NCBI RefSeq assembly: GCF_019890615.1
Contig: NZ_JAINVZ010000007.1
Span: 222,131 to 286,130, forward strand
Source of the DNA: Streptantibioticus parmotrematis
GTDB taxonomy: Bacteria > Actinomycetota > Actinomycetes > Streptomycetales > Streptomycetaceae
Direction of reading: 5' to 3'
DNA length: 64,000 nt
Below the pieces are notes generated by a model. It had not been told where the DNA came from, made no database searches, and saw only the letters and a program-made list of their open reading frames with translations. Below, piece after piece: positions 42,009-51,108 of this stretch; positions within the stretch are counted from its first letter, which is position 1, and every line of letters begins with the position of its first letter. The position numbers were made by a program, and so were the translations under genes.

Positions 42009-42452
42009 ATGGCGCAGGTCGAGGCCACCACCCAGCGAGTCGTCGCCGCCACCCCCGAGGCGGCGTTCGGCACCCTCGCGGACTACGCGCACGCCCGGCG
42101 GGAACTGCTGCCCGAGCAGTTCAGCGAGTACGAGGTGCGGGAGGGCGGCGCCGGCGCGGGCACCGTCGTGCACTGGAAGCTCCAGGCCACGAGCAAGCGG
42201 GTGCGCGACTGCCTGTTCGAGGTCAGCGAGCCGCAGCCCGGCCGTCTCGTGGAGAAGGACCGCAACTCCACCATGGTGACCACCTGGACGGTCACCCCGG
42301 CGGGCGAGGGCAAGGCCAAGGTCGTCGTCGAGACCACCTGGACCGGCGCGGGCGGCATCGGCGGCTTTTTCGAGAAGACCTTCGCTCCCAAGGGGCTCAA
42401 CCGCATCCAGGACGCGATCCTCGCCAACCTCGCGGCCCACGTGGAGAAGTAG
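42009..42452 (+). CDS. SRPBCC-family protein
   Basis: A 147-aa START/Bet v1-like protein (polyketide cyclase/dehydrase or lipid-transport type): VEATTQRVVAATPEAAFGTL at the N-terminus, a central VVHWKLQATSKRVRDC beta strand and the long C-terminal helix. The fold binds hydrophobic ligands; no catalytic residue is identifiable. A GGAGGACGTACAG leader provides a strong ribosome binding site. Confidence 0.88.
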   Translation: MAQVEATTQRVVAATPEAAFGTLADYAHARRELLPEQFSEYEVREGGAGAGTVVHWKLQATSKRVRDCLFEVSEPQPGRLVEKDRNSTMVTTWTVTPAGEGKAKVVVETTWTGAGGIGGFFEKTFAPKGLNRIQDAILANLAAHVEK

Positions 42453-42482
42453 CCGACGGCGTCCGCCCGCCTGCTGCTCCCC

Positions 42483-42502
42483 GGCAGCCCTCCGCGGCTG
42501 CC
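42483..42502 (+). terminator. Terminator hairpin after SRPBCC gene
   Basis: GGCAGCC (42483-42489) and GGCTGCC (42496-42502) form a perfect 7-bp stem with a 6-nt loop. Confidence 0.55.
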
Positions 42503-42710
42503 CGCCACCCGGTCCGCGCGGCGACCTGCTCCTCGTCGGCCGCTCGCGGCGGGCGCCCCCCCGCTCCCGGCAGCGTGTGCACGCTTTCCACCCGCCACCT
42601 GCCTCGGTTGGCGCATTCGTCGCTTCACCGGATCGAGTGGATCTGCGGACGGGTGGGGCGTGCGCCCGGCGCGCGCCCACCCTCCCGAAAGCCCCTGATG
42701 GGACGCCAGT

Positions 42711-42736
42711 TCCCTTGCCAGGCAAGGGAGTTGACG
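42711..42736 (+). promoter_or_regulatory. Perfect operator-like palindrome in the gap before the MFS gene
   Basis: TCCCTTGCC-A-GGCAAGGGA (42711-42729) has perfect 9-bp arms and is directly followed by TTGACG (42731-42736), a possible -35. No convincing -10 was seen at the right spacing. It lies in the 431-bp gap 42453-42883, which otherwise holds only a terminator hairpin. A repressor site for the exporter gene is the obvious idea. Confidence 0.5.
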
Positions 42737-42883
42737 GACGTTCCCGCCTCCCCTCGCGGTGAAACGTCTCGCTTGCTCGCCGATGGTGCGTAATGCGAGA
42801 AAAGGGCGCGCGCACGGGCGGACGACTCGCGCGTCGGCGAACGGGCGGACGGCTCGCGCGTGGGTGGACGAGGGGAGCAGCAG

Positions 42884-45589
42884 GTGGGCGGCACCGCACT
42901 GGCCGGACTGGCGGCCGGGGAACCTCCGGCGAACGCAGGGTCGGGCGGCTCCCCTTCGCAGGGCGCCGTTCCGCCTTCGGGTGCCGTGTCCGGCGCCGTT
43001 GTCCCTCCGGGTTCCGCAATCGGCGCCGTATCCGGCGCATTCGGCTCGGCCGGGGTCTCCGGGCCCGCGGGCACGGTGACGGTCGAGATCGAGATCCCGG
43101 GCCCGTACGACGACCTCGCGGGCGTCGTGGCTCCGACTGGCCGCTCTGCTGAGGACTTTGACGGCGCTGGATCCGTGGGGGCGGGGGCGGTTTCCGGCGC
43201 GGGTGCGCCCGGTGACGGAGGCTTCGCGGACGGACGCGACCAGACGCGCCGCGAGGGCCACCCCTCGGCGGACCAGGGTGCCGGGCTCAGCCCGCGCCGG
43301 GTGCGCATGGTGTTCGTCGGGCTGCTGCTGGCCATGTTGCTGGCCGCTCTCGACCAGACCGTCGTGGCGACCGCGCTGCCGAAGATCGTGGGCGAACTGC
43401 ACGGCCTGGACCGGATGTCGTGGGTGGTGACCTCCTATCTCCTGGCCTCGACCGTGGGACTGCCGATCTACGGCAAGCTGGGCGACCTGTTCGGACGCAA
43501 GCCCGTCTTCCAGTTCGCGATCGTCACCTTCGTCATCGGCTCCGCCCTCGCGGGCTGGTCGCACACCATGAACGAGCTGATCGTCTTCCGCGGCCTGCAG
43601 GGCGTCGGGGGCGGCGGCCTGATGATCGGCGTGCAGGCGATCATCGCGGACATCGTGCCCCCGGAGCGGCGCGGACGCTACCTGGGCGTGATCGGCGCCG
43701 CCTTCGGCGTGGCCTCCGTCGCCGGACCGCTCGTCGGCGGCTTCTTCACCGACCACGCCTCCTGGCGCTGGTGCTTCTACGTCAACGTGCCGTTCGGCGC
43801 GGTCACCCTCCTGGTGATCGCCGCGGTGCTGAGGCTGCCCGCGCCCGCCGTCCGGGCCCGCTTCGACGTGCTGGGCGCACTGCTGCTGACCTCGGCCTCC
43901 ACCTGCCTGGTCCTGCTGACCAGTTGGGGCGGGACACGCTACGCCTGGCGCTCGCACGTGATCGTCGGCCTGGGCGTCGGCGCTCTGGTGTCGGCCCTGC
44001 TCTTCCTGCTGGTCGAGCGCTTCGCCGTGCAACCGGTCATCCCGCTGCGCCTGTTCCGTGACGGCGTCTTCAACGTCTCCAACGTCATCGGCGTGGTGAC
44101 CGGCGTCGCCCTCTTCGGCGCGGCGGGCTACCTTCCCACTTTCCTGCAGATGGCCGACGGCGTCTCGGCCACCGAATCCGGCCTGCTGATGCTGCCGATG
44201 ACCGGTGGAGTGGTGGTCGCCTCCGTCGTCTCCGGCAGGCTCATCGGGCGGACCGGCCACCAGAAGGTCTACCCGGTCCTCGGCTGCGCGCTGGCCGCCG
44301 TCGGCCTGTGGCTGCTGTCGGGCCTGACCGCGCACACCGGCCGCCCGGTCTACAGCGTCTGGATGGCCGTCCTGGGTCTGGGCGTCGGCCTCACCCTGCC
44401 CGTTCTCCTGCTCGCCGTGCAGAACTCCGCCGCCCCCGACGACCTGGGCGCCGCGACCTCCGCCAACAACTACTTCCGCCAGATCGGCGGTTCGGTCGGC
44501 GCGGCCGTCTTCGGCACGTTGTTCGCCCGCCGCCTGACCGAACGGCTGGCCGCCGGGCTCCCGCACTCGGTGCGGCTGCCCAGCCCCGACTCCATCACCC
44601 CGCAGCTGGTACGCGCCCTGCCCGCGCCGCTGCGCGACGCCTACGTACGGGCGTACGCGCAGGCGATGCCGCACATCTTCCTCTACTTCGTGCCGCCTCT
44701 CGCCCTCGGCTTCCTGACCGCCTTCCTGCTCAAGGAGAAACCCCTGGTGACGACCTACGACGGCACCCCCACGGACGCTTCCGCCGACGCCTACGTGCCT
44801 CCGCAGACCCGCCCGGGCGGCGGGTCGGGCGTCGGCGTACCGGTGTGCGGCACCGTCCAGCACGCGGACGGCACCCGCGTGGCCCGGGCCGCCCTCACCC
44901 TCATCGATGCCTCCGGACGCCAGATCGGCCGCGGCGCGACCGGTGACGACGGGCGCTACGCGCTGTCCACGCCGGGCAGCGGCAGCTACGTCCTGATCGC
45001 GGCGGCCGGGGGCCACCAGCCGCAGGCGGTGAGCCTCACCGTCGGCGAACGGCCCGTCGACCTGGACGTGGTGCTCGGCGGCGCTGGACGGCTGGCCGGG
45101 GCCGTGCTGACCGCCGACGGCACGCCCGTGCACGACGCCGTGGTCACCCTGACCGACGTGCGCGGCGAGGTCGTCGCCGGTGCCCGCAGCGATCGCGACG
45201 GCGCCTACGTGCTGACCGATCTCGTCGCGGGCGAGTACACGCTGGCCGCGAGCGCCCCCGCGTACCGGCCGGCCGCGCTTCCGGTGTCGGTGCAGGCGGC
45301 GCGCGAGACCCGGCAGGACGTCGAACTCGCGGGCGGCGCCGTCCTGCGCGGCACGGTGCGCGCGCCCGGCGGCCGTCCGGTCGAGGACGCCCGCGTGACC
45401 CTGCTGGACGCCGCCGGCAACGTCGTCGACTCCGTCACCACCGGCACGGACGGCGTGTTCCGCTTCGTGGATCTGGCCGCCGGGTCGTACACGGTGATCG
45501 CGGCGGGCTACCCGCCGGTCGCCACCGTCCTCCAAGTGGCGGGCGGCGGCCGCACGGAACGCGACCTGCGGCTCGGCCACGAGGACTGA
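42884..45589 (+). CDS. MFS (DHA2/EmrB-like) exporter fused to three carboxypeptidase-regulatory-like domains
   Basis: A 901-aa membrane protein. Residues 1-140 are a Gly/Ala/Pro-rich, probably disordered N-terminus. About 14 transmembrane segments follow from residue 142, with DHA2 motifs [17 protein letters not shown] and [14 protein letters not shown]. After the last helix, near residue 615, come three transthyretin-like repeats at about 651-733, 734-817 and 818-901, each with a G-x-V start, a [34 protein letters not shown] turn and a closing strand. The domains should face one side of the membrane. GTG 42884 has AGGGGAG 6 bases upstream. Drug export is inferred from family only. Confidence 0.88.
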   Translation: MGGTALAGLAAGEPPANAGSGGSPSQGAVPPSGAVSGAVVPPGSAIGAVSGAFGSAGVSGPAGTVTVEIEIPGPYDDLAGVVAPTGRSAEDFDGAGSVGAGAVSGAGAPGDGGFADGRDQTRREGHPSADQGAGLSPRRVRMVFVGLLLAMLLAALDQTVVATALPKIVGELHGLDRMSWVVTSYLLASTVGLPIYGKLGDLFGRKPVFQFAIVTFVIGSALAGWSHTMNELIVFRGLQGVGGGGLMIGVQAIIADIVPPERRGRYLGVIGAAFGVASVAGPLVGGFFTDHASWRWCFYVNVPFGAVTLLVIAAVLRLPAPAVRARFDVLGALLLTSASTCLVLLTSWGGTRYAWRSHVIVGLGVGALVSALLFLLVERFAVQPVIPLRLFRDGVFNVSNVIGVVTGVALFGAAGYLPTFLQMADGVSATESGLLMLPMTGGVVVASVVSGRLIGRTGHQKVYPVLGCALAAVGLWLLSGLTAHTGRPVYSVWMAVLGLGVGLTLPVLLLAVQNSAAPDDLGAATSANNYFRQIGGSVGAAVFGTLFARRLTERLAAGLPHSVRLPSPDSITPQLVRALPAPLRDAYVRAYAQAMPHIFLYFVPPLALGFLTAFLLKEKPLVTTYDGTPTDASADAYVPPQTRPGGGSGVGVPVCGTVQHADGTRVARAALTLIDASGRQIGRGATGDDGRYALSTPGSGSYVLIAAAGGHQPQAVSLTVGERPVDLDVVLGGAGRLAGAVLTADGTPVHDAVVTLTDVRGEVVAGARSDRDGAYVLTDLVAGEYTLAASAPAYRPAALPVSVQAARETRQDVELAGGAVLRGTVRAPGGRPVEDARVTLLDAAGNVVDSVTTGTDGVFRFVDLAAGSYTVIAAGYPPVATVLQVAGGGRTERDLRLGHED

Positions 45590-45609
45590 CCCGCACGCCC
45601 CCGGCCCCG

Positions 45610-45636
45610 GCGGGGCGGCGGCCGCCGTCCGCCCCG
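45610..45636. terminator. Terminator between MFS and GT-C-like genes
   Basis: GCGGGGCGG (45610-45618) pairs with CCGCCCCGC (45629-45637); its inner part, CGGC/GCCG, can extend the stem. It lies between converging genes and touches the stop codon of the leftward one. Confidence 0.6.
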
Positions 45637-47283
45637 CTAGGACCCGGACCGCGTCGGGCAGGGAGTGCCCCGGGGCAGCTGGTAGCGGGCGCCGATCCGG
45701 AACAGGCCCGGTCCTGAGGCGTGCAACATCGTCCAGTCGCCGTCCTGTTCCAGGCACCCGTGCCCACCACCGAGCACCCCGAGCCACGGCGACCAAGTGA
45801 TCCGCACCAGCACGGAACCGGCCGCGGGCACTCGCAACGACAACTCGCTCTCCCCGGCCTGCACCACCGTGGACGGCGCGGCGGCCAGCGGCACCGGATC
45901 GGTCACCCGGTACACCCGCCAGTGCGGGTCCTTCCACACCTGCCGCAGCCACGGCTGACCCTCGGAGACCAACCGCGCCTCGACGACGGCGGCGTTGTCC
46001 GGCGTCGCGTTCGGCAGCACCACGTAGTTGACCGCCCAGCGCCGCAACCAGTCGTGATACGACGCGGCGGTCAGCGTCCCGTTGTAGAACAGCGGATTGC
46101 GCTCCACGTCGACCTGACGGTTCCAGCCGCGTGCCAGGTCCACGTACGGCGACAGGCCCGCCGACTCGAAGTGGGTCTGCGCCGACACCACCTCCACGCG
46201 GCCCTGGTCCGCGTCCAGCCGCCGCAACTCGCTCTCCAGGGGCCGTGCGTACGACGCCCACCCGGCGGCCGGGGCGGTCGCCACCAGATCCTGCACGGGC
46301 TTGAAGATCTGCCACACCGCGGCCACCGCGAAGGCCAGGTAGAGCGCGAGCACCTTGCGCGGCTCCAGATGACGGCGCCCCGCGGCCGCCGCCAGCAACA
46401 GCGCCCCGGCGAACAGCAGCGCCAGCCGCACCACGTTGCTCCCGATCGGCGACGGCACCGCGAGCGTCAACGCCACCCCGAGGCTGTACACCCCCGCCGC
46501 GATCCGCACCGGACGCCACGACTCGGGCGCCCACAGCGCCAGCGGCAACGACACGCCGATCGGCAGCAGCGCCCCCGCCAGTGAGAACGGCTGGACCCCG
46601 TAGAACGGGAAGAAGATCGTGGTGGCCGCCACCACCAGCACCGGACCCGCGGCCATCGCGTAGGCGTCCTTGCGCCTGCCGGTGAAGAACAGCGCCGCCG
46701 CGACCACTTCGACGAACAGCCCCGCCACCGGACTCGACATGGTCGCCAGCGCCCCCAGCACGGCCGCCGCCGCGCCGCGCCACGCCCTGCTGCCCCACGA
46801 CTCGTAGGCGACCCAGACCGCCGCCAGCCCGAAGAACACGCCGACGGCGAACGTCACCCGGCCCGACGCGCTGTCGCACCACAGGGCGAACGCCCCCCAC
46901 AGCGCCGGGACCATCGGGCGCCGGACCCTGGTGTGCACCAGCATGCGGGCGAAGATCGCGGCGGAGGCGGTCCCCACGATCACCGCGGTCGTGCGCACCC
47001 CGAGCGCCGCCATCAGATACGGGGTGAGCACGCTGTAGGACACCGGATGCATGCCGCCGTACCACGACAGGTTGTACGCGGAACCGGGATTGCGGTCCGC
47101 GAACTCCGTCCACGCGTACTGCGCCGCCAGGTCGCCGCCCTCGGTGGCCAGGAAGACCGCCCACACCACGTGCAGCACCGCCGCCAGCAGTACGGACGCC
47201 ACGACCGGGTCGCGCAGCCAGGCCGCCACCGCCTGCCGGCGCGGCGAGAATGCGGCGCGAGACGCCGGTTCGAGCGTGGTCAT
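45637..47283 (-). CDS. Polytopic membrane protein, GT-C-glycosyltransferase-like
   Basis: A 548-aa protein with about ten hydrophobic segments in its first 330 residues, an early acidic loop after the first helix (FLATEGGDLAAQYAWTEFAD), and a soluble C-terminal domain (about 330-548) with YVVLPNATPDNAAVVEARLV. This layout resembles GT-C membrane glycosyltransferases or YfhO-like proteins, but no firm catalytic residue can be named. The ribosome binding site is CGGGAGC, 8 bases before ATG 47283. Divergent from the SpoIIE-type gene. Confidence 0.72.
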   Translation of the reverse strand: MTTLEPASRAAFSPRRQAVAAWLRDPVVASVLLAAVLHVVWAVFLATEGGDLAAQYAWTEFADRNPGSAYNLSWYGGMHPVSYSVLTPYLMAALGVRTTAVIVGTASAAIFARMLVHTRVRRPMVPALWGAFALWCDSASGRVTFAVGVFFGLAAVWVAYESWGSRAWRGAAAAVLGALATMSSPVAGLFVEVVAAALFFTGRRKDAYAMAAGPVLVVAATTIFFPFYGVQPFSLAGALLPIGVSLPLALWAPESWRPVRIAAGVYSLGVALTLAVPSPIGSNVVRLALLFAGALLLAAAAGRRHLEPRKVLALYLAFAVAAVWQIFKPVQDLVATAPAAGWASYARPLESELRRLDADQGRVEVVSAQTHFESAGLSPYVDLARGWNRQVDVERNPLFYNGTLTAASYHDWLRRWAVNYVVLPNATPDNAAVVEARLVSEGQPWLRQVWKDPHWRVYRVTDPVPLAAAPSTVVQAGESELSLRVPAAGSVLVRITWSPWLGVLGGGHGCLEQDGDWTMLHASGPGLFRIGARYQLPRGTPCPTRSGS

Positions 47284-47515
47284 GGTGATTGCTCCCGGTC
47301 TTCCCCAGTTCTCGTACCGAGTACGGGACGCTAACACGCTGATCGTCCCCGGCCCGGCAACAGGTGCCGTGCGCGGGCGTACGCCGATTCGCGCTTTGTG
47401 CTCCGCCGATCGGCCGGCCACCTCTACCGTGGTAGTCGGCGCCACGGGTCTCGCGGCCGGGGCGAGGCGCCGACAGCGGCCGCGACCCCGACAAGGGGAA
47501 GGAGTCCCCGCGACC

Positions 47516-50011
47516 ATGGAGCGCCGATCGTCGCCCGAGCAGCCCGCCCAGCCGGCCGGGCGCGTTCCGCTCGCCGTGGTCGTCGTCGACGGCGACGGGC
47601 TGGTCTCCCACTGGAGCAGCGGCGCACGCAGGCTGTTCGGCGTCCCCAGGGAAGAGGCCGTCGGCAGTGCCGCGGCCGACCTCCTGCCGGTCTCCGGCGC
47701 CCTGGCCGCCCGCGAGGACGTCGCGGCCCACCCGTGCGCCGACGACCTCGACGCCTCGCTGAGCCGCGGGCCGTCCTACCCCACGGCCGGTCGCGCCCAT
47801 CTGTCCGACGCGCGCAACGGGCCGCTCGACGTGCTGTGGTGGGCCTACCCGCTCATCGGCCCCGGTGCCGAACGACTGGTGGTGCTCCTCGCCGACGCCT
47901 CGCGGGTCGTCGCGGCGCCAGGCGAGGACGGCACGTTCGAACGGGTCGCGCCCGGTTTCGCGCTGCACACCGACTTCCCCGGTGCCGAGCGGCTCTCGGA
48001 GCGCCTTCCCGACATCCTGCCCAACATGGGCCCGGCGGCGGGGAACCGGATCGTCTCCCAGATCCTCGAACTGGGCTACCCCGTCCTGGAGATCAGCAGG
48101 CACGACCGGGTGCCGGTGAAGCCGGACTGGGGCGTGCCCCGGTACCTCACCCGGCGGGCGCAACGGATCGACACCGACGGGCGGGCTGTCGGGATCGACA
48201 CCGACGAGCGGGTTGTCAGGAGCGACACCGACGAGCGGGCCGGCCGCGCGGCGGGCGTGCCGTCCGGCCCGGCCGCCGCGCCGGACGGCCCCGATTTGGA
48301 GCACGCGGCCGTTCGCGAACGGCTTGAGTTCCTCAACGAGGTGTCCGGGCGCATCGGCAGTTCCCTCGATCTGGCGCTCACCATCCGCGAGGTGACCAGC
48401 GCCGCCGTCCCCCGCTTCGCCGACTTCGCCGGCACCCACTTGCGCGCCCAGGTGCCGGCGGGCGAGGGCTTTCCCGAGGGACCGCCGGACGTGACCACCG
48501 TGTGGCACCGGGTGTGGGTCGAGCACAACGACGAGCCGGGCCGCTGGGACGACACCGTGCCGACCGGTGAGGCCATCGCCTTCCCCGAGGACACCCCGTT
48601 CTTCCGGTGCATGGTCACCGGCGAGCCGGTGCTGATCCCCACGATCGACGACGCCCTGGGCGACCGGATCGCGACGCAGTTCGAGAAGCGGGACCTGCGC
48701 CCGCTCATCAACGGCCGTTCGCTGCTCGTCGTCCCACTGAAGGCCCGCAACGTGGTGCTCGGCTTCATGGTGTTGCTGCGGCGGGCGGACCGCGAACCGT
48801 TCGACGACATGGACCGCGCCACCGGCGCCGAACTGGCCGCCCGCGCGGGCCTGGTGCTCGACAACGCGCGCATGTACAACCACCAGGAGACGGTGGCCGA
48901 GACGCTCCAGGACCGGATGCTGCCGCGGATCGAGCGCCGGATGCCGGGCTGCGAGGTAGCCACCCGCTACCTGCCGGGCGAACGGCTGGGCAAGGTCGGT
49001 GGCGACTGGTTCGACGCGATCAGGCTCCCTGGTGCCAGGACGGCGCTGGTCGTGGGCGACGTGATGGGCCACGGCCTCAACTCGGCCGCGATGATGGGCC
49101 AGTTGCGCACCGCGGTGCAGACCATGGCGGGTCTCGACCTGCCGCCCGCCCAACTGCTGCGCGGCCTGGACGATCTGGCGCGCCGCCTCGGCGACCACTA
49201 CCTCGCCACCTGCCTGTACGCGGTCTACGACCCGGTGGAGTCGGAACTGCTGGTCGCCAACGCGGGCCACGTCCCGCCGGTGCTGGTGTACGCGAAGGAC
49301 GGACGCAGCGAACTGCTGGACCTTCCGACGGGCGCCCCGGTGGGTGTGGGCGGCGTGCCCTTCCAGACGGTCCGCGTCCCGGTGTCGCCCGGGGACCGGC
49401 TGTTGCTGTGCACGGACGGGCTGGTGGAGGTACGCGGCCAGGACATCGGGGCGGGCCTTGCGGCGCTGTGCGAGAGCGCGGCGCATCCGGCCGCCTCGAT
49501 GGACGACGCCTGCGACGCCGTCGTGCGCGCCCTCAATCCACCCGGTGGCCGCAAGGACGACGTGGCCCTGTTGATGGCCCGGCTGGGCGGGATCCCGAGG
49601 TCCGACACCGCCACCTGGTACCTGGACCGGCGGCCGCAGGAGACGGCTCGGGCGCGGGCCCTGGTCCGGGGCGTCCTGGACCGCTGGGGACTGCCGGAGG
49701 CCGCTGACACGGCCGCGCTGCTGGTCGGCGAGGTGGTGACCAACGCGGTGCGGCACGCGACCGCGGGTCGGATCGAACTGCGACTGGTGCGGGCGGACGC
49801 CCTGTTGTGCGAGGTGTCCGACGGCGACCAGGCCGCGCCCGTCCTGCTGGAGACCGGGCCGGACGACGAGGGCGGGCGCGGCCTGCTGATCGTGGACCGA
49901 CTGGCGCTGAGATGGGGTGTCGGCCGCCGGGACCAGGGCAAGACGGTGTGGTTCGAGCAGGCACTGCCGTCTCGCTCCCGTCACCGGTCGGCCGAGCGTT
50001 CCGCCGGGTAG
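47516..50011 (+). CDS. PAS-GAF-SpoIIE (PP2C) phosphatase with C-terminal anti-sigma-like ATPase domain
   Basis: An 831-aa signalling protein. A PAS domain lies at about 20-130 (VVVDGDGLVSHWSSGARRLFG), a GAF domain at about 265-450 (FLNEVSGRIGSSLDLALTIR), a SpoIIE/PP2C phosphatase at about 470-690 (GGDWFDAI near 495, GDVMGHGLNSAAMMGQL with metal-binding Asp residues) and a HATPase_c_2 domain from about 706 (VGEVVTNAVRHA, GRGLLIVDRLA). It would dephosphorylate an anti-anti-sigma factor and also act as a switch kinase. Between PAS and GAF lies a threefold repeat IDTDGRAVG/IDTDERVVR/SDTDERAGR. AAGGGGAAGGAG precedes ATG 47516. Confidence 0.93.
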   Translation: MERRSSPEQPAQPAGRVPLAVVVVDGDGLVSHWSSGARRLFGVPREEAVGSAAADLLPVSGALAAREDVAAHPCADDLDASLSRGPSYPTAGRAHLSDARNGPLDVLWWAYPLIGPGAERLVVLLADASRVVAAPGEDGTFERVAPGFALHTDFPGAERLSERLPDILPNMGPAAGNRIVSQILELGYPVLEISRHDRVPVKPDWGVPRYLTRRAQRIDTDGRAVGIDTDERVVRSDTDERAGRAAGVPSGPAAAPDGPDLEHAAVRERLEFLNEVSGRIGSSLDLALTIREVTSAAVPRFADFAGTHLRAQVPAGEGFPEGPPDVTTVWHRVWVEHNDEPGRWDDTVPTGEAIAFPEDTPFFRCMVTGEPVLIPTIDDALGDRIATQFEKRDLRPLINGRSLLVVPLKARNVVLGFMVLLRRADREPFDDMDRATGAELAARAGLVLDNARMYNHQETVAETLQDRMLPRIERRMPGCEVATRYLPGERLGKVGGDWFDAIRLPGARTALVVGDVMGHGLNSAAMMGQLRTAVQTMAGLDLPPAQLLRGLDDLARRLGDHYLATCLYAVYDPVESELLVANAGHVPPVLVYAKDGRSELLDLPTGAPVGVGGVPFQTVRVPVSPGDRLLLCTDGLVEVRGQDIGAGLAALCESAAHPAASMDDACDAVVRALNPPGGRKDDVALLMARLGGIPRSDTATWYLDRRPQETARARALVRGVLDRWGLPEAADTAALLVGEVVTNAVRHATAGRIELRLVRADALLCEVSDGDQAAPVLLETGPDDEGGRGLLIVDRLALRWGVGRRDQGKTVWFEQALPSRSRHRSAERSAG

Positions 50012-50030
50012 CCGCGAGGCCGTGGGCGGC

Positions 50031-50117
50031 ATGGAAGGCGTGAATGCCGTGGTTGCCATGGAAGACCTGGACACCGTAGATGTCGTGGTCGGCGTGGAAG
50101 ACCTGGACGCCACGCCT
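50031..50117. repeat. Degenerate repeats between phosphatase and methyltransferase genes
   Basis: ATGGAAGGCGTGAATGCC, ATGGAAGACCTGGACACC and GTGGAAGACCTGGACGCC recur with GTGGTT/GTGGTC spacers. A 50-codon frame (50031-50183, plus) and a His-rich minus-strand frame (FHADHDIYGVQVFHGNHGIH) cover them. Neither is convincing as a gene. The gap 50012-50257 otherwise holds nothing I recognise. Confidence 0.55.
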
Positions 50118-50257
50118 GTTCGGTCGGCACGACCCGGATGCGCACACGGCGCCGACGCTCTCGAACAAGCCGTGAATGATTGAACGCGGTACTTGTCGCG
50201 GGCAACTGCCGCCGGTAGCAATGATCTTGACGAGGCGTCGATTCCCGGGGAGTTCGC

Positions 50258-50974
50258 ATGGCTGTGTCGGACCGTTACAAGGAGGCCTGGGAGAGCTACT
50301 GGAGGGAGACCCCCGAAGAGCCGGGTGCCGCGGTCTGGGACTGCGACGCGTCGCTGAGCGTCAAGCCCCACCTGGCACTCTTCGAGCCGTTCGTCGACGG
50401 CTCGAAGCCCGTGGTGGACCTCGGGTGCGGAAGCGGCACCACGACGCGCTTCCTGGCGGAGCGGTTCGCGCGCGTGGTGGGGGTGGACATCTCCCACGCC
50501 GCCGTCGAACATGCCCGGCGGGCCGACGCGTCGGGCACGGCGGAGTTCCGGCAGCTGAACGCCGCCGAGCCCGGGGAGGTCGGCGCCCTGCACGGAGAGT
50601 TGGGGGACGCCGACGTCTACCTGCGCGCGGTGATCCACCAGAGCGAACCTGCGGCGCGTCCCGCGATCGCCGAAGCGGTAGCGGCGCTGGCCGGGCGGGG
50701 CGGCCGGGCCTTCGTCGTGGAGCCGCTCGCGGTCGCCAAATCGGTGATCGCGGACACGGCCCGGGGTGCGGGTGGGCCCCCGCCGAAGATCGCCAGGGTC
50801 TTCGCGCACGGGCTCACGCCCGCGGAGACGGAGGACGAGGCCGTGCCCGAACTGCTGCGGGCGACCGGCCTTTCGGTCCTCGCGAGCGGGCGGATCGACC
50901 TGGTGATGACGGAGTACCGCGCGGACGGGTCGAGGATCGACCTGCCGGCCCAGTGGCTTGTGGTTGGTCGCTGA
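50258..50974 (+). CDS. Class I SAM-dependent methyltransferase
   Basis: A 238-aa Rossmann-fold methyltransferase. Motif I is VVDLGCGSGTTTRFLAERF near residue 51, followed by the acidic VVGVDISHAAVEHAR. A less typical acceptor region, DVYLRAVIHQSEPAARPAI, follows. The gene has a GGGGAGTTCGC leader and stands alone. Substrate unknown. Confidence 0.87.
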   Translation: MAVSDRYKEAWESYWRETPEEPGAAVWDCDASLSVKPHLALFEPFVDGSKPVVDLGCGSGTTTRFLAERFARVVGVDISHAAVEHARRADASGTAEFRQLNAAEPGEVGALHGELGDADVYLRAVIHQSEPAARPAIAEAVAALAGRGGRAFVVEPLAVAKSVIADTARGAGGPPPKIARVFAHGLTPAETEDEAVPELLRATGLSVLASGRIDLVMTEYRADGSRIDLPAQWLVVGR

Positions 50975-51016
50975 GAGTGAGTTCATGAAGCCGAGTCTGT
51001 GAGCGAGCCGTCGATC

Positions 51017-51078
51017 GCGCCAGGCCTGTGGATAACTCTAGAGGTCTAGACCTCTAGAGTTATCCACAGGCCTGGCGC
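51017..51078. promoter_or_regulatory. 62-bp perfect palindrome upstream of the peptidase operon
   Basis: Every base from 51017 to 51078 pairs with its mirror around 51047/51048: two 31-bp arms and no loop. The centre AGAGGTCTAGACCTCT agrees at 14 of 16 positions with the DasR/HutC-type consensus A(G/C)TGGTCTAGACCA(G/C)T. TCTAGA occurs three times at 8-bp spacing. Each arm carries the DnaA-box-like nonamer TTATCCACA (51060-51068; inverted at 51027-51035). It ends 18 bases before the -10 of the M55 gene, so it covers the -35 region. Confidence 0.85.
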
Positions 51079-51095
51079 CCGTTCAGGCCGCCGCG

Positions 51096-51108
51096 TACCG
51101 TCCGAGCC
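51096..51108 (+). promoter_or_regulatory. Leaderless promoter of the peptidase operon
   Basis: TACCGT at 51096-51101 is followed by 7 nt and ATG 51109. No ribosome binding site is present. The poor -35 falls within the right arm of the palindrome. Confidence 0.55.

Noticed and set aside
42731..42760. Promoter after the 19-bp palindrome
   Set aside because: TTGACG is present but no -10 hexamer occurs at 16-19 bp spacing, so I list only the palindrome.
42083..50986. A 2967-codon open frame on the minus strand
   Set aside because: It runs antisense through several well-supported genes with clear domains, and has the biased composition produced by reading GC-rich DNA in the wrong frame.
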